Below, in pieces: positions 62,416-64,000 of a stretch of 64,000 nucleotides of DNA. Made by a program: the position numbers and the translations under genes. Within the stretch, counting starts at the first letter, position 1. Every line of letters starts with the position of its first letter. Source of the stretch: Mucilaginibacter boryungensis (lineage in GTDB: Bacteria > Bacteroidota > Bacteroidia > Sphingobacteriales > Sphingobacteriaceae); the NCBI RefSeq assembly GCF_015221995.1, contig NZ_JADFFM010000002.1:806001-870000 (forward strand), given 5' to 3'. The notes beneath the pieces were generated by a model, which ran no database searches, was not told the origin of the DNA, and saw only the letters and a program-made list of their open reading frames with translations.

Positions 62416-63969
62416 ATGAAAAAAGTAATTACATGTCTCACTTGCATAATAGTATTATTATGTAGCTGTAGTAAATCATTTCTGGAAGAAGAGCCCCTGG
62501 CTTCGGTTAGCGTGGCCCAGTTTTATCAGTCAGCCAAAGACATCACAGCAGCCATGTCAGGAATGTACGGTTCATTCCAGCAGAACATGATGGGCGAAAA
62601 GCAATTTTATAACCGGATGACCTATTGGGGTGAAGCCCGCTCTGATAATTATGAGCGCGGCGGAAACTCGGGTAATAAGGAGAACGAAATGCAATTAAAC
62701 AGCCTGACAGCAAGTAACGATTGGGCGGACTGGACCCCGTTGTACCGCACAATTGGTTTGGCTAACCTGCTTATCAAATATATTCCGCAAGCAGCGCAGT
62801 TAGAAACAAATAAGGCTTTGGTTACGCCTGCCATCAACAACAATAATATGGCACAGGCTTATGCCATGCGCGCTGTTTGTTATTTCTATATAGTTAGGAA
62901 TTGGGGCGACGCAGTGATCAGGACAGAGCCGTATCAGGACATTACACGTGAAGCTGCCAGCCCACGTTCACCTAAAAATGACGTATTCGATAAGGTTATC
63001 ATACCCGACCTGCTTCAAGCTTATAGCCTGATCGACAAATCCAGTAATACTACCTGGTATATTAGCGAAGGTGCTATCTGCGCTACATTGGTAGATGTTT
63101 ATATGTGGCGCAAAGATTATCCAAATGCGATAAAATGGTTCCAAAACCTGGCTAAGGCAAAAAGCCCTACCGGCAAGGTTTATGGTGCCACAGCCATTAC
63201 CGATTTGCAGCCCCAGGCTACGTGGAATGCTATGTTTACCAGCCCTACTACCAGTATAGAAACCATATGGAACATTAATTGGGATTTCTCTACCAATGCT
63301 TGTGCCTGCATGGCCGGGGTGTCAACTTCGCCAAATAATACACCCATCATTATCGATTTAGGGATCTTTACCAACTGGCCACTCACCAACCCTACAGATA
63401 TCAGGGTAAAAGCCACTTTTGATATTAACAAAAAAGAGCGTGACAGAATGTGGAAATATTATGTGGGTACTTATGGCCCTCCGGGGGCCGGGGGTGTAAC
63501 AGGTACCTATACCGTTGCGGCTGCGGCTATGGCAACTACAGTTAATGTTTACCCGGTTATGTACCGTTTGGGCGACCAATATTTACTTTATGCCGAAGCC
63601 CTCAATAAAACTGGTGACAAGGTCAATTCCCTTAAATATTTAAACTTTATCCGCAATCGGGCCGGTTTACCATCTTATTTGGCAACAGACCCAGCGGTAG
63701 CCACCCCCGACTTGCTGGAGGACGTAATTATCCAGGAAAGGCAATGGGAGTTATTCGGCGAAGGGAAAAGGTGGTTCGATCTTGTTCGTACCGATCACGT
63801 AATTAAAATTATGGATCCGGTAGTAAAAAGAAGACAAATTTTGGCAGGTATCGATCCGGCAAGTGCGACCGGCTGGGGGACTGATTTGAGAAAATACCTT
63901 TGGCCGCTCCATCGCAATGTATTGAATTCAAACAAATTATTGGTTCAAAATCCACCCTATTCAGATTAA
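62416..63969 (+). CDS. SusD/RagB-family glycan-binding lipoprotein
   Basis: A 517-aa surface lipoprotein that caps the SusC barrel and binds oligosaccharide. The signal peptide ends at the lipobox LCSC (Cys18), followed by an acidic surface-export type stretch (SKSFLEEEPL). TPR-like helices fill the first half (YAMRAVCYFYIVRNWGD), and the C-terminus has the family marks LLYAEALNKTG, LNFIRNRAGLP and ERQWELFGEGKRWFDLVRT. It is complete in the window. Confidence 0.96.
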   Translation: MKKVITCLTCIIVLLCSCSKSFLEEEPLASVSVAQFYQSAKDITAAMSGMYGSFQQNMMGEKQFYNRMTYWGEARSDNYERGGNSGNKENEMQLNSLTASNDWADWTPLYRTIGLANLLIKYIPQAAQLETNKALVTPAINNNNMAQAYAMRAVCYFYIVRNWGDAVIRTEPYQDITREAASPRSPKNDVFDKVIIPDLLQAYSLIDKSSNTTWYISEGAICATLVDVYMWRKDYPNAIKWFQNLAKAKSPTGKVYGATAITDLQPQATWNAMFTSPTTSIETIWNINWDFSTNACACMAGVSTSPNNTPIIIDLGIFTNWPLTNPTDIRVKATFDINKKERDRMWKYYVGTYGPPGAGGVTGTYTVAAAAMATTVNVYPVMYRLGDQYLLYAEALNKTGDKVNSLKYLNFIRNRAGLPSYLATDPAVATPDLLEDVIIQERQWELFGEGKRWFDLVRTDHVIKIMDPVVKRRQILAGIDPASATGWGTDLRKYLWPLHRNVLNSNKLLVQNPPYSD

Positions 63970-63974
63970 TTATC

Positions 63975-64000
63975 ATGAAGAACTTTAAAAATATAATAGC
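63975..64000 (+). CDS. Start of a further gene of the locus, cut by the window edge
   Basis: An ATG 5 nt after the SusD stop opens a frame reading MKNFKNII up to the edge. The basic start then hydrophobic residues look like a signal peptide. In such loci the next gene is often another surface glycan-binding protein. Only eight codons are visible. Confidence 0.45.

Noticed and set aside
1..64000. CRISPR arrays, tRNA or rRNA genes, insertion sequences, prophage
   Set aside because: No spaced direct repeats, cloverleaf, rRNA-like stretch, transposase or phage gene could be found by reading.

Overview
The window looks like chromosomal DNA of a Bacteroidota bacterium of the Sphingobacteriaceae type (Mucilaginibacter or Pedobacter-like). 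The grounds are a SusC/SusD pair with an ECF sigma/FecR switch, TonB proteins with carboxypeptidase-like regulatory domains, DUF4270 and DUF4197 proteins, an FtsH/RsfS/BirA neighbourhood of Bacteroidota style, weak Shine-Dalgarno sequences, and promoters of the Bacteroidota form (TTTG or TTG about 20 nt before TAnnTTTG). The genus is inferred from style only. I see no tRNA, rRNA, CRISPR array, insertion sequence or phage gene.

Layout. 1-33 kb is mostly housekeeping: RlmD, a serine hydrolase, YbaB, a MoxR ATPase next to a SurA-like chaperone, a possible DNA polymerase III psi-like protein before RdgB, a dipeptide epimerase, an M1 aminopeptidase, a lytic transglycosylase, a large-subunit pseudouridine synthase with a long disordered N-terminus, a lactonase, a metal-dependent hydrolase, RsfS-FtsH-LUD facing BirA, a split DsbD, PanC-PanD, a stand-alone starch-synthase N-domain, a DUF4270 lipoprotein, GlmS and a CAT-like acyltransferase. 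32.7-38.9 kb is a stress and iron section: catalase and OxyR share a divergent promoter with an OxyR-type operator, followed by a siderophore receptor and a PepSY reductase whose promoter is bracketed by two inverted 18-bp sites.

38.9-46.1 kb is the most distinctive stretch. A UbiA-family prenyltransferase faces a tightly packed operon: YceI (isoprenoid-binding family), type III polyketide synthase, FAD oxidoreductase and methyltransferase. The synthase, oxidoreductase and methyltransferase repeat the logic of the Streptomyces srsABC phenolic-lipid pathway, and the added prenyltransferase and YceI suggest a prenylated or isoprenoid-associated quinone or phenolic lipid. The same run continues into a PhoR-like histidine kinase and a DUF47/Pit phosphate transport pair preceded by Pho-box-like direct repeats.

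46.2-49.2 kb holds a DUF4197 protein, a small conserved protein, and an ECF sigma factor overlapping a membrane protein that combines an anti-sigma-like N-terminus with a TonB C-domain. 49.4-64.0 kb is a polysaccharide utilisation locus: two GH28 enzymes (one Tat-exported), an AraC regulator, GH105, GH29, an ECF sigma factor, FecR, an STN-type SusC and SusD, with one more gene starting at the right edge. GH28 plus GH105 points to pectin, probably rhamnogalacturonan carrying fucose. Several short structured intergenic elements (palindromic repeats, a leader before susC with a 9-codon ORF and two hairpins) are also recorded. No intergenic gap exceeds 300 bases.
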